In this document: positions 17,941 to 26,775 of the stretch, one piece after another
Position numbering within the stretch: the first letter of the stretch is position 1
Layout: each line of letters begins with the position of its first letter
Source of the DNA: RYN-230 sp963844695
GTDB lineage: Bacteria; Actinomycetota; Actinomycetes; Streptosporangiales; Streptosporangiaceae
Assembly: GCA_963844695.1 (NCBI GenBank)
Contig: CAWJPL010000035.1
Location: 310,001-374,000 of the forward strand
Direction: 5' to 3'
Length of the DNA: 64,000 nt
Position numbers and translations under genes: made by a program
Notes under the pieces: generated by a model
The model's database searches: none
Told to the model about the DNA's origin: nothing
What the model saw: the letters and a program-made list of their open reading frames with translations, nothing else

Positions 17941-19752
17941 TGAACGACAATCCCCGAGCGAACGGCTCCCGGGGGCGTGACCCCTACGCCGCGCTCCGCC
18001 TGATCGCGCTCATAGCCGCGATCGTGGGGGTAATCGTGCTGGCTGCGGCCGCGTTCGTGCTCTCCTACGACGGGATCCACAAGATCGCGCTCTCCGCCGG
18101 GGTGTCGCCCAGCGTGGCCCGGATCTTCCCGGTGATCTTCGACGCGATGCTGGTGGTGTCCTGCGCCGCGGTTGTGTCGCTGCGCTCGGCGGGCTGGTGG
18201 CCGCGCACCTACTCCTGGCTGAGCACACTGGCCCTGCTGGCCGTGGTGGCCGCGGCCGACGCGGCCCAGGCGACCGGGACGCACATCCCCCGCAAACCGG
18301 CCGCCGCGACCGTGGCCGTCCTCCCGTGGGCCCTGCTGCTGCTGGCGTTCACCCTGCTCCTTTCGATGCTCCGGCAGTTCCGCCGCACCCGGGCAACTGC
18401 GGCCGAATCCGCCGCAGCCGACGCCTCCACCCGGCCCGGGCTGGACATCCTGAACCCGCGCGCCCCTGTCCAGCAGCCCGCAGTGGCCGGGACCACGACT
18501 CAGCCCAACGCAGTGGACCCGGCCCGCGCGGTCGCCGCCTCGGTCCCGGCCCGGGAAAGGACAGCCGCCTCCGGCCCAGCCCGGGAAGTCGCGGCCTCGG
18601 TCCCGGCCCGGGAAGTCGCCGCCGCGGTCGCGGCCCGGGAAGTCGCCGCCTCCGGCCCGGCCCGGGATATGGCAGCCACCTCTGGCCCGCCTGGGGAAGT
18701 CGCCGCCTCCGGCCCGCCTGGGGAAGTCGCGGGCTCCGGCCCGGCCCGGGAGAGCGCCCCGCCCCTAACCCCTCTGGCGGAGACCTCCCCAGCAGAGGCT
18801 CCGCATTCCGCCTCACCCGCCGGACCTCCAGGCCTGTCAGACCCGTCGGCCGGGCGGGGCGGAACGGCCGCGGGCGCGTCGGCTGAGTCAGCGCTGAACG
18901 GGGCCGCCCCGGCGAGGCCCGCCGATCGCGAGCCGCCCGGCCAGGAAGGGGCCGATCAGGAACCGGTGGGCGAAGAGCAGGCCGTCCAGGAGCAGGTCGC
19001 GCTGGAGGAGGCCGACGGGGAAGAAGTCCCGGGCGGCGAGCAGGCTGAGCCCGCTCCGGAACCCGGAGTCCAGCCTGCTGAGCCCCAGCCCGCTGGGGCC
19101 GAGACCGCCGAAGCTCAGCCTCCCGACACCGAGGCGGCCGGGACCCGGCTCGCCGAAACCGGGCCCGCCGCCGAACCCGCCGACGCCCCGTCTCCCGAGG
19201 CCGAGTCTCCCGACACTCAGTCTCCCGAAGCCGAGTCCCCTGAGGCCGAGTCTCCCGAGGCCGAGTCTCCCGAGGCCCAGTCCCCTGAGGCCGAGTCTCC
19301 CGAGGCCCAGTCCCCCGACACTCAGTCCCGCCGACGCTCAGTCCCCCGCGGCCGAGTCCCCCGCGGCCGAGTCCCCCGCGGCCGAGTCCCCCGCGGCCGA
19401 GTCTCCTGAGGCCCAGTCTCCCGAGGCCCAGTCTCCTGAGGCCCAGTCTCCCGAAGCCCAGTCCCCCGAAGCCCAGTCTCCTGAGGCCCAGTCCGCCGAG
19501 GCCCAGTCTCCTGAGGCCGAGTCCGCCGACGCCCGGCTTCCTCAGGCCCAGCCTGCTGATGTCGGGTCTTCTGAGCCCGAGCCTCCTGACGCCGAGTCCT
19601 ATGCCGGACACCCGGGCACCGGAGCGGGCGGGGGCGCCATCCGCGTGCCGCATCAGGCCATGCCCGCGCCGGTACCTGCCCCGTCGCCCCACTTCGACCG
19701 GCTGAGGAGTACCCCCACACCCCCCGAGGATGAGCCCGACTCAGACTCCTGA
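17941..19752 (+). CDS. DUF2637 membrane protein with long Ser-Pro-Glu-Ala repeat tail (frameshifted)
   Basis: Residues 1-145 are a DUF2637-type membrane domain with four hydrophobic helices (LIALIAAIVGVIVLAAAAFV; FDAMLVVSCAAVVSL; LSTLALLAVVAAADAA; AVLPWALLLLAFTLLLSML). A low-complexity tail of about 450 residues follows: Pro/Ala-rich EVAASGPAR units, acidic Gln/Glu-rich sequence, then about 22 pentapeptides of the SPEAE/SPEAQ type. The frame is lost near 19328 by one missing base in the repeat array. In the next frame the same pentapeptides continue to a proper end (HFDRLRSTPTPPEDEPDSDS, stop 19752). DUF2637 proteins are found in actinomycete chromosomes and conjugative elements; the function is unknown. 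The tail could be a flexible cytoplasmic or surface spacer. Confidence 0.78.
19191..19530 (+). repeat. Coding 15-bp tandem repeat array (SPEAE/SPEAQ)
   Basis: About 22 imperfect copies of a 15-base unit of the form TCTCCCGAGGCCGAG, inside the DUF2637 gene. Each unit encodes Ser-Pro-Glu-Ala-Glu/Gln, with variants SPDTQ, SPAAE, SAEAQ and SADAR. The copies are near-identical over long stretches, so slippage in the cell or in the assembly could easily change the count. The array contains the frame break at about 19328. Confidence 0.9.
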
Positions 19753-19853
19753 CCTGGGTCTGGCCCACGACCAGCCTGCCAGGCCGCGACCGCCGCCCGG
19801 AGCCTGGCTAGGCTGAATCCGTCGCTGCCGGACGAGCCCCCAGGAGCAACGCT

Positions 19854-20495
19854 GTGGCTTATGTCGCTGACATGACCGAGCTGACTTCCGAAGCGGAACT
19901 GCATGCGCTGCTGGGCACACCGTCCCGGCGCACGGCGACGAAGGTCCGTCCCACACTGCACCAGCGGGACCGCGAATGGCTGGCCGCGTCCCCGTTCTGC
20001 CTCGTCGCGACGGCCTCGGCGGACGGCAGGTGCGACGTCTCACCCAAGGGCGACCCGCCGGGCTTCGCCCAGGTGCTGGACGACACCACGATCGCGATCC
20101 CGGACCGCGCGGGCAACAGGCGGTTCGACGGGTTCGGCAACATCCTCAGCAACCCGCAGGTCGGGCTCTTGTTCCTGGTCCCGGGACGGGATGACACGCT
20201 GCGCATCAACGGCCGCGCCCGGCTGATCCGTGCGGCGCCGTTCTTCGACGACATGATCGTCCGCGGAAACCGGCCGCGACTGGCGCTCCTGGTCGAGGTG
20301 GAAGAGGTCTTCTACCACTGCGCCAAGGCGTTCTTGCGGGCCCAGCTCTGGGATCCGCAGACCTGGGACCCCGGGGTGCTGCCCTCGGTGGCGTGCATAG
20401 TGAAGAGTGTCCAGGCCGACACGGAGGAGACGCTCGAAGAACTGGAGCAGCACTACGGCGACAGTTACCGCGAGCTGCTCTACCCCGCTCGCTAG
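19854..20495 (+). CDS. Pyridoxamine 5'-phosphate oxidase-family FMN protein
   Basis: 213 residues of the PPOX-class split-barrel family, closest to the MSMEG_1061-type group of FMN-dependent proteins. Seen: FCLVATASADGRCDVSPKGD, then IPDRAGNRRFDGFGNILSNP and GLLFLVPGRDDTLRINGRAR, which form the FMN-binding barrel, and a C-terminal helix with YHCAKAFLRAQLWDP. GTG 19854, with AGGAGC seven bases upstream, is chosen; ATG 19872 is an alternative. It sits alone, convergent with ispF. The substrate is unknown. Confidence 0.86.
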   Translation: MAYVADMTELTSEAELHALLGTPSRRTATKVRPTLHQRDREWLAASPFCLVATASADGRCDVSPKGDPPGFAQVLDDTTIAIPDRAGNRRFDGFGNILSNPQVGLLFLVPGRDDTLRINGRARLIRAAPFFDDMIVRGNRPRLALLVEVEEVFYHCAKAFLRAQLWDPQTWDPGVLPSVACIVKSVQADTEETLEELEQHYGDSYRELLYPAR

Positions 20496-20519
20496 CCCTG
20501 CTCGCTAGTCGCCTGCTCG

Positions 20520-21014
20520 CTACTCACCCGGGCCCCGCTCGACCACCAGGGCCGTGGCGATGGCCGCGATGCCTTCACGCCGGCCCGTCAGGCCGAGTCC
20601 GTCCGTGGTAGTGCCGGACAAGCTGACCGGTGCCCCGCCGAGGGCCTCAGACAGCACTTTCTCGGCCTCCTGCCGCCGGGGAGACAGCCGCGGCCGCTCT
20701 CCGACGACCTGGATGGCCACGTTGCCGATGGCGTATCCGGCCCTGGCGACCAAGGCCGCAGTGGCCTGCAGCAATGCCGTGCCCGGCGCACCGGCCCACT
20801 GGGCGTCGGCGGTTCCGAAGTTCGCGCCGAGATCACCCAGACCGGCGGCCGACAGCAGAGCATCGCAGGCGGCATGTGCCGCCACATCACCATCCGAATG
20901 ACCCGCCAGGCCCTCTTCGCCCGGCCAGAACAGGCCCGCAAGGTAGAGCGGGCGCCCGGGCCCGAAGGGGTGCACATCTGTGCCCACTCCAACCCTGGGC
21001 AGCCCGCTCACCAT
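20520..21014 (-). CDS. ispF: 2-C-methyl-D-erythritol 2,4-cyclodiphosphate synthase
   Basis: 164-residue IspF, fifth enzyme of the MEP isoprenoid pathway. The zinc site is Asp13 and His15 (GVGTDVHPFG) with His47 (HSDGDVAAHA); the C-terminal GTTTDGLGLTGRREGIAA is diagnostic. It lies 17 bases after carD. In many actinobacteria ispD sits between carD and ispF, or is fused to ispF; here there is no room for it. The ATG at 21014 has no strong ribosome site, so translation may be coupled to carD. Confidence 0.96.
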   Translation of the reverse strand: MVSGLPRVGVGTDVHPFGPGRPLYLAGLFWPGEEGLAGHSDGDVAAHAACDALLSAAGLGDLGANFGTADAQWAGAPGTALLQATAALVARAGYAIGNVAIQVVGERPRLSPRRQEAEKVLSEALGGAPVSLSGTTTDGLGLTGRREGIAAIATALVVERGPGE

Positions 21015-21031
21015 ATGCGCGCGCAGCTAGG

Positions 21032-21514
21032 TCAGGAGGCGAGGATCTCGTCGAGCAGCGCCTCAGCCTTGTCCTCGTTGGTCTTCTCAGCCAGCGCGAG
21101 CTCGCTGACCAGGATCTGCCGTGCCTTGGCCAGCATGCGCTTCTCGCCCGCAGACAGGCCACGCTCCCGGTCCCTGCGCCACAGATCGCGCACGACCTCG
21201 GCCACCTTGTTCACGTCGCCGGAGGCGAGCTTCTCAAGGTTGGCCTTGTAACGTCGAGACCAGTTGGTCGGTTCCTCGGTGTGCGGGGCGCGAAGCACCT
21301 CGAACACCCTTTCCAGTCCTTCCTGCCCGACAACGTCCCGTACGCCTACCAGCTCCGCATTGTCAGCGGGAACGCGTACGGTCAAGTCACCCTTGTCAAC
21401 CTTGAGAACGAGGTACGTCTTGTCCTCACCCTTGATCGAACGGGTCTCGATCTCTTCGATACGAGCAGCCCCATGGTGGGGGTAGACGACCGTGTCGCCG
21501 ACCTTGAAAGTCAT
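21032..21514 (-). CDS. carD: CarD-family transcriptional regulator
   Basis: 160-residue CarD, which binds RNA polymerase beta and stabilises open complexes at rRNA and housekeeping promoters. The N-terminal RNAP-interaction domain starts MTFKVGDTVVYPHHGAARIE. The C-terminal DNA-binding helices include NWSRRYKANLEKLASGD and the conserved Trp segment VVRDLWRRDRERGLSAGEKR. I start it at the conserved MTFKVGD (21514). An ATG three codons upstream is closer to GAAGGGG and could be used. It is first in the carD-ispF operon. Confidence 0.96.
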   Translation of the reverse strand: MTFKVGDTVVYPHHGAARIEEIETRSIKGEDKTYLVLKVDKGDLTVRVPADNAELVGVRDVVGQEGLERVFEVLRAPHTEEPTNWSRRYKANLEKLASGDVNKVAEVVRDLWRRDRERGLSAGEKRMLAKARQILVSELALAEKTNEDKAEALLDEILAS

Positions 21515-21991
21515 GTGGCACATACCCCTTCCGCTAAAGCAATGTTAGCACGACCAACAGGGCGCCTTACCTGACGTTAACGATAAACGTGCAGGTCAAT
21601 GGGCGTTTTGGGGTCTCAGAAAGCGGCCGTTGGGGTGTGTCGGGGAGGGCCTGGGCCTTGCGGGGCACCTAAACAGGATCATACGTTTCCGGCTAGTTTC
21701 ACGTCGATGGCCTCCTCAGCGACCCGTTGGGGGCTTTCTCCCGGTGTGCGAACGCCTGCCGGTCGCTGGCTTTCGGCGGTTCCGTCGGGCGGGGCCGGAG
21801 GCGGGCTTTCCCGGGCCCCGCCGGGCTTGGCAGGCTGCCGACTCACCCTCGGGGGAGGCACCTGGGACCCCCTCGGGCGAGGCACCCGGGACGAACCTGT
21901 CTCAATCCGCTGGCGGCCAAGCGTGTCGGGAAGGCGCTCTCAGGCACATACTGGAGAACGACGAGGCCGCGCACGCCGGAGAAGGATGCTC
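21515..21991. other. Divergent intergenic region upstream of carD, with 24-bp direct repeat
   Basis: 477 bases between carD and the thioredoxin-like gene. The AT-richer stretch at 21535-21600 probably holds the carD promoter. Two 23-base near-copies (21846-21868 and 21870-21892, two mismatches) form a tandem repeat with CCTCGGG and GGCACC cores. An open frame crosses the right half, but its translation is not protein-like. Nothing else recognisable. Confidence 0.45.
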
Positions 21992-22780
21992 GTGAACAGA
22001 GGTGGGGAGCCGGAGCGGGACGACTATGGCCTGCCCCCGGTCGACATCGAAATCCCGGACGACGCCAGGGAGCTTGAGCGGGACATCCAGGCGTACCGCC
22101 GGGAGCTCCGCATGCACCGCCGGCACCGGCTGGCCCGGCGGCTGGGCGGGCCGCTCACCAGAGACGGCATGGTCCTCCCCCTGCTCGCCAGCTGCCTGGC
22201 CCTCACCCTGCTGGCCGGGACGCTGCTCACCATGTTCACGGCCAAGCGCCCGGTGCCCAGCACGCTGCAGACCACCAGCGTTCCGCAGCAAACCCGGCCT
22301 CCGGTGGGCCAGGTAGGCGGCCTGCTGCCCGCCGCCACCGTCACCGTCGGCGGCGATCAGATCCGCGCGCTGCGCGACTTCCGCTCCTCGGTCCTCGCTC
22401 TCGTCCCGGCAGGCTGCCAGTGCGTGGCCGCTGCGCGCCAGCTGAGCGCGCAGGCGAGCGCCGCGGGCGTGACGCTCTACTTCGTCGCGGCCGGCCCGGC
22501 CGTCCCCCAGGCCCGGAAGCTGGCCAGGCGTAGCGGGCTGAGCGCCGACCGTGTGGTGACCGACACCTACGACGCCATGGGCGGCGCCTACCACCCCATC
22601 GGGCTGACGGCGGTGCTCGTGTACCGGGACGGCCTGGTGCGCAGCATCAACACCCATCTCGGCCCGGCGGTGCAACTGACGGACGGCTTGAAGGCGCTGC
22701 ACGGGGAGAGCCCGCAGGGACTGGGCGATCCGGGCGAGGACATGCTGCTGGCCGGCCAGGCCGGGCTGCGGGCCGCCTGA
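21992..22780 (+). CDS. Membrane-anchored thioredoxin-like (AhpC/TSA-type) protein
   Basis: 262 residues: a charged cytoplasmic head, one membrane helix (MVLPLLASCLALTLLAGTLL, about residues 63-85) and an outside domain. The outside domain resembles peroxiredoxin-like thioredoxin folds (VGGDQIRALRDFRSSVLALV, GCQCVAAARQLSAQASAAG, and a late cis-Pro-like region GAYHPIGLTAVLVYRDG). A single CQC pair replaces a classic CxxC, so a redox role is uncertain. GTG 21992 has GAAGG six bases upstream; ATG 21986 is an alternative. It is followed by a lipoprotein gene on the same strand. Confidence 0.6.
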   Translation: MNRGGEPERDDYGLPPVDIEIPDDARELERDIQAYRRELRMHRRHRLARRLGGPLTRDGMVLPLLASCLALTLLAGTLLTMFTAKRPVPSTLQTTSVPQQTRPPVGQVGGLLPAATVTVGGDQIRALRDFRSSVLALVPAGCQCVAAARQLSAQASAAGVTLYFVAAGPAVPQARKLARRSGLSADRVVTDTYDAMGGAYHPIGLTAVLVYRDGLVRSINTHLGPAVQLTDGLKALHGESPQGLGDPGEDMLLAGQAGLRAA

Positions 22781-22908
22781 CCGGGTCACGCTGACCGGGT
22801 CACAACGACCAGCCGGCGACACACCCGGCCCGGTGGCCGGTGACGCAGCGGCTGCCGATACGCTTTCTCGCGTCCCAGGTGCACCTCACACGAATACGAG
22901 GAGAGCAC

Positions 22909-23611
22909 GTGATGCTCCCCCTGAGCCGTCCCGCCGCCCGGCCTGCGGCCGCGTCCCGGTCAGCCCGGCCCGGCCTGAAGGTCTTGCGCCGGGCCTGCGC
23001 TGTCGCGGCCGTAGCGCTGATCCCGGTGCTGGCGGGATGCGAGGCCGGCAGCGACGCACCAGTCCTGCACTGGCACCCGCCCACGAACGGGGCGTCGGCG
23101 ACGATCCACGTGGGCCGCGGCGAGATCGCGATACGCAACGCGTTCATCCTGGGCGGGGTGCCTAACGTCACCCTGCCGGCGGGCAGTTCGGCGAGCATGT
23201 TCGTGGGGCTGGTCAATACGGGCCCGCGGGACCGCCTGATCAGGGTCTCCGCGCCAGGCACCGCCACCTCGGTCACGCTGCCCACGGGCGGCGTCCTGCT
23301 GGAGCGAGACCAGAGCGCGCTGCTGACCGGCCCGGCACCCCAACTGGTGCTCACCGGCCTGCGCCGGAGCCTGACCAGCGGCACCTACGTCCCGGTGCTG
23401 CTCACCTTCCAGCACGCGGGCACGGTGAGTCTGGACCTGCCGGTGCTCGCAGCGATCGAACTCGTACGCCACGTTCTCGCCGGCCCCCGCACCAACGCCC
23501 AGCGCGTCCGCGAAGGGCAAGCGTCATCACGGCCAGGGGGCCACGCCCACCCCGACCGCGGGCGGAACCGCCACGGCCGTCCCGACCCCGACCCCGACTC
23601 CCACGGGCTGA
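22909..23611 (+). CDS. Putative lipoprotein, PCuAC/DUF461-like (frameshifted end)
   Basis: About 233 residues. A basic N-terminus, hydrophobic stretch and lipobox (AVALIPVLAGCEAG, Cys about residue 44) predict a secreted lipoprotein. The mature part (GEIAIRNAFILGGVPNVTLP, GSSASMFVGLVNTGPRDRLI, LVLTGLRRSLTSGTYVPVLL) resembles PCuAC/DUF461 copper-chaperone-like proteins, but the HxnM copper motif is not evident. Near 23455 one extra base shifts the frame; the next frame gives a natural end (SNSYATFSPAPAPTPSASA and a Thr-Pro-rich tail, stop 23609-23611). GTG 22909 follows GAGGAG by five bases. Confidence 0.7.
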
Positions 23612-23662
23612 CCCGGACTTAGCAGCCTGGCTTCGGTAGGCCGGGCTTCAGTGGGCCGGGCT

Positions 23663-24349
23663 TCAGCTGCCCGGCTCGAACTTGTAGCCGAGCCCGCGCA
23701 CCGTGATGATGTGCCGCGGGTTCCCCGGGTCGTCTTCGACCTTGGCCCGCAGCCGCTTGATGTGCACGTCGAGGGTCTTGGTGTCGCCGACATAGTCGGC
23801 GCCCCAGACCCGGTCGATCAGCTGCATCCGGGTGAGCACCCGCCCGGTGTTCCGCAGCAGTACCTCGAGCAGCTCGAACTCCTTGAGCGGGAGCTGGACC
23901 TGGTCGCCGCGCACCGTCACCACGTGCCGGTCCACATCCATCCGGACCGGTCCCGATTCCAGCGTGGAGATCGCGGCGTCTTCAGGCTCGCCGCGCCGCC
24001 GGAGCACGGCGCGCATCCGGGCCACCAGCTCCCGGGACGAGAACGGCTTGGTGACGTAGTCATCGGCACCCAGCTCGAGGCCGACCACCTTGTCGATCTC
24101 GCTGTCCTTGGCGGTCAGCATGATCACTGGCACCGTGGACCGTTCGCGGAGGGTGCGGCACACCTCGCTGCCGGGCAGCCCGGGCAGCATGAGGTCGAGC
24201 AGCACCAGATCCGCGCCGTCGCGGTCGAAGGTCTCGAGCGCGTCCGGGCCGGTCGGGCAGACCGCTACCTCGAAGCCCTCCTTGCGCAGCATGTAGGACA
24301 GCGCGTCACTGAACGATTCTTCGTCTTCCACGACGAGCACCCGCGTCAC
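23663..24349 (-). CDS. regX3: Response regulator RegX3/PhoP-like
   Basis: 228-residue OmpR/PhoB-family regulator. The receiver domain has acidic pocket VVEDEE, phospho-acceptor Asp52 (LVLLDLMLPG) and conserved Lys in DYVTKPFSSREL. The C-terminal winged helix (LPLKEFELLEVLLRNTGRVL; DTKTLDVHIKRLRAKVEDDP; TVRGLGYKFEP) binds DNA direct repeats. With SenX3 it controls phosphate starvation genes in mycobacteria and corresponds to Streptomyces PhoP. GTG 24349 lies one base after the senX3 stop, with GGGAGG upstream. Confidence 0.94.
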   Translation of the reverse strand: MTRVLVVEDEESFSDALSYMLRKEGFEVAVCPTGPDALETFDRDGADLVLLDLMLPGLPGSEVCRTLRERSTVPVIMLTAKDSEIDKVVGLELGADDYVTKPFSSRELVARMRAVLRRRGEPEDAAISTLESGPVRMDVDRHVVTVRGDQVQLPLKEFELLEVLLRNTGRVLTRMQLIDRVWGADYVGDTKTLDVHIKRLRAKVEDDPGNPRHIITVRGLGYKFEPGS

Positions 24350-24350
24350 T

Positions 24351-25496
24351 TCACGGCCTCCCTGCAGATGATGCTGCTGGTGGCAGGGCACTCCCGGCCG
24401 CAGCGCGTGGACGGTTGGCAATCGGCAGCCGCAGGGTGAACGTCAACCCCTCGCCTACCTTGCTGGCCACGGTGACCTTGCCGCCGTGCGCGGCGGTCAC
24501 ATGTTTGACGATAGCCAGGCCCAGCCCGGTCCCGCCGGTCGCGCGGGAGCGGGCGGGGTCAACCCGGTAGAAACGTTCGAAGATCCGCTCCAGGTCACGC
24601 TGGGGGATGCCGATCCCCTGGTCCGTGACGCTGATCTCGACCACGTCCCCGGCGATCCGGTGGGTGGCCACCACGACCCGGGTCTTCTCCGGGCTGTAGG
24701 CGACCGCGTTCTCGAGCAGGTTGCGCAGCGCGTTGACGAGCAGGTCCTCGTCCCCCAGTACGACCAGGCCCGGCTCGCCGTCCGCGGCGAGCTCGATGCC
24801 GTGGGCGTTGGCCTTCATCCGGCACCGGTCCAGCGCCTCGGCGACGACCAGGGACAGGTCCACCGGAATGGGATCGGGGATGGGCTCGGCCGCCTGGATC
24901 CGGGACAGGGTGATCAGGTCCTGGGCCAGCTTGGTGAGCCGGGACGCCTCCTGGCGCATCCGTCCGGCGAAGCGGCGGACCGCCTCGGGGTCGTCGGCAG
25001 CGTCCTCGACCGTCTCGGCCAGCAGCGCCAGCGCCCCGACCGGGGTCTTGAGCTCGTGGCTGACATTGGCCACGAAGTCCCGCCGGACTTCCTCCACCCT
25101 GCGGCTCTCGGTCTGGTCCTCGGCGAGCAGCAGCACCAGGCCCCCACCACCCACCCCGGAACCCAGCGGGGCCACCCGCACGGCGAAGCTCGTGGTCCGG
25201 CCCCCGAACTTGGTACCTGAGACCTCGATCTCACCTTCCCGGATCTCGCCGTCCCGGCGTACCTGGCGGGCCAGGGCCAGTAGCTCTCCCACCATCAGGC
25301 GGTCGCCCTTGACCAGTCCGAACGACCGGGCCGCCGCGCTTGCCCGGAGCACCCGGTCGTCGCTGTCGATGACCACCGCGGACGAGGAGAGCACGGAGAG
25401 CACAGCCGCGATACCGGCCGGGAGCCGGGGAGGCTGACGTCGCTGGGCAGGCGCGTCGGTGAGGGGATCCGCCTTGGCCGCCTTCCGGATCTTCAC
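24351..25496 (-). CDS. senX3: Sensor histidine kinase SenX3/PhoR-like, lacking membrane helices
   Basis: 381 residues: PAS-like domain (about 30-125, SSAVVIDSDDRVLRASAAAR), dimerisation/phosphoacceptor helix with His147 (FVANVSHELKTPVGAL), N box (LLVNALRNLLENAVAYSP), G1 box (VTDQGIGIPQRDLERIFERF) and G2 box (GGTGLGLAIVKHV). Mycobacterial SenX3 begins with two membrane helices; here the 28 residues before the PAS domain are hydrophilic, and no frame upstream encodes hydrophobic helices. It may be cytosolic. The GTG start has only a weak ribosome site but overlaps by four bases the stop of a short upstream reading frame. Confidence 0.92.
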   Translation of the reverse strand: MKIRKAAKADPLTDAPAQRRQPPRLPAGIAAVLSVLSSSAVVIDSDDRVLRASAAARSFGLVKGDRLMVGELLALARQVRRDGEIREGEIEVSGTKFGGRTTSFAVRVAPLGSGVGGGGLVLLLAEDQTESRRVEEVRRDFVANVSHELKTPVGALALLAETVEDAADDPEAVRRFAGRMRQEASRLTKLAQDLITLSRIQAAEPIPDPIPVDLSLVVAEALDRCRMKANAHGIELAADGEPGLVVLGDEDLLVNALRNLLENAVAYSPEKTRVVVATHRIAGDVVEISVTDQGIGIPQRDLERIFERFYRVDPARSRATGGTGLGLAIVKHVTAAHGGKVTVASKVGEGLTFTLRLPIANRPRAAAGSALPPAASSAGRP

Positions 25497-25639
25497 GATG
25501 GGGAGGCTCCTGTCCCAGGGTCGTCCAGTTCAGTGGCCCATGCTCGAGCGGCCCGTGCTTGCGTGACGCGTGCTTGCGTGACCCGTGCTTCAGTGACAGG
25601 TGCTTCAGCGGCCCGCGCTTCAATGACTAGCCCAGCCAT
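25493..25639 (-). CDS. Possible 48-residue leader peptide upstream of senX3
   Basis: A short frame from ATG 25639 ends in a TGA that overlaps the senX3 GTG by four bases (GTGA). It encodes repeated pentapeptides (VTEAR, VTQAR, VTQAR, AARAW) because it runs through the 15-bp repeats. The coupling geometry suggests it could set senX3 translation, but no strong ribosome site precedes the ATG. It may be a chance frame. Confidence 0.3.
   Translation of the reverse strand: MAGLVIEARAAEAPVTEARVTQARVTQARAARAWATELDDPGTGASPS
25523..25627 (-). repeat. Seven 15-bp direct repeats upstream of senX3-regX3
   Basis: Units at 25523, 25538, 25553, 25568, 25583, 25598 and 25613. On the coding strand of senX3 the best copies read GTCACTGAAGCACGG or GTCACGCAAGCACGG; the outer copies are degenerate. 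The array ends 27 bases before the senX3 start. It may bind a regulator (RegX3/PhoP proteins recognise direct repeats, though of 11-base period) or be a variable tandem repeat. Confidence 0.8.
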
Positions 25640-25856
25640 GGTCACCGTCACCTGCCCGCACACCCCTCGATGGTATGCGGGAGCAGCGCAAATCTTCTCG
25701 GGCCGGCGCCGCCCGGCTGTCCTGTTCCCCATCTATTCACACAGCAGCCAGTCCGGCGTCATGCCCGATTTGTCGAAGAGCAAAGCGCCGGGCCGGACAT
25801 GCCGGCGCGGTTCACCCGGAACGGCCAGCCCCGGAAACGGCCAGCCGCCGGAGCGG

Positions 25857-26600
25857 TCAGCGTCCCTGGTTCGCGACCGCCTCGGCCGCCGCGGCCGCGG
25901 CCTGCGGGTCGAGGTAACGGCCACCTGGTTCCTTAGGCCGGAAGTCGGCGCCGATCTCGTAGACGAGCGGGATCCCGGTCGGGATGTTCAGCCCGGCGAT
26001 CTCGTCGTCGGAGATGCCGTCCAGGTGCTTCACCAGGGCGCGCAGCGAGTTCCCGTGCGCCACCACCAGCACCGTCGCATCCGCCGCGAGGTCGGGGACG
26101 ATGACGTCATGCCAGTACGGCATCAGCCGGGTCAGCACGTCCTTGAGGCACTCGGTGCGGGGCATCAGTTCCGGCGGGAGGAGGGCGTAGCGCGGATCGC
26201 CCGCCTGTGAGTACGGGTCATCGTCGGCCAGCGGTGGCGGCGGCACGTCATAGGAGCGGCGCCAGAGCATGAACTGCTCGTCGCCGAACTCCTCCCGCGT
26301 CTGCGCCTTGTTCTTGCCCTGCAGCGCCCCGTAGTGCCGCTCGTTCAGCCGCCAGGACCTGCGCACCGGCAGCCAGAGCAGGCCCGCCGCGTCGAGCGCG
26401 AGGTTGGCGGTCTGGATGGCCCGGGTCAGGACCGACGTGTGCACGAGGTCAGGCAGCACGCCCGACTCACGCAGCAGGGTGCCGCCGCTCGAGGCCTCGA
26501 AGCCACCTCGTTCAGACAGCCCTACGTCCACCCACCCGGTGAACAATCCTTCCGCGTTCCATTCGCTCTCTCCGTGCCGCAGCAGCACCAGCGTCGCCAT
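25857..26600 (-). CDS. gpmA: 2,3-bisphosphoglycerate-dependent phosphoglycerate mutase
   Basis: 247-residue glycolytic mutase interconverting 3- and 2-phosphoglycerate. The phosphohistidine motif RHGESEWN (His9), TSVLTRAIQTANLALDAAG, WRLNERHYGALQGKNK and the second catalytic His (VVAHGNSLRALVKHL) are present. SERGGFEASSGGTLLRESG departs slightly from the family consensus but stays in frame. The gene order gpmA-senX3-regX3 next to mshA matches mycobacteria. ATG 26600 is the conserved MATLVLLRHGES start. Confidence 0.95.
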   Translation of the reverse strand: MATLVLLRHGESEWNAEGLFTGWVDVGLSERGGFEASSGGTLLRESGVLPDLVHTSVLTRAIQTANLALDAAGLLWLPVRRSWRLNERHYGALQGKNKAQTREEFGDEQFMLWRRSYDVPPPPLADDDPYSQAGDPRYALLPPELMPRTECLKDVLTRLMPYWHDVIVPDLAADATVLVVAHGNSLRALVKHLDGISDDEIAGLNIPTGIPLVYEIGADFRPKEPGGRYLDPQAAAAAAEAVANQGR

Positions 26601-26775
26601 ACCGCTGAGCTTAACGGGCGGAGTCATGCGGCGCGCCGGGCCCGGGGGGCCCTGACGGCCGGCCTCTGGCCCGGGCGCGGGGCCCGGGTCTGACCTGCGT
26701 ACCCGACCAGGCCAGACCCGTACGCCGGGGCGGGAACACCCCGCGCTATCGGGTGGTTGATCAGTCCGGAGGTGC

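Noticed and set aside
18349..19692. Long open frame on the minus strand through the DUF2637 repeats
   Set aside because: Its product is a monotonous Arg/Leu/Gly repeat created by the GC-rich coding repeats on the other strand; it has no ribosome site or domain.
25523..25627. The 15-bp array as a CRISPR
   Set aside because: Units are adjacent with no spacers, and too short.
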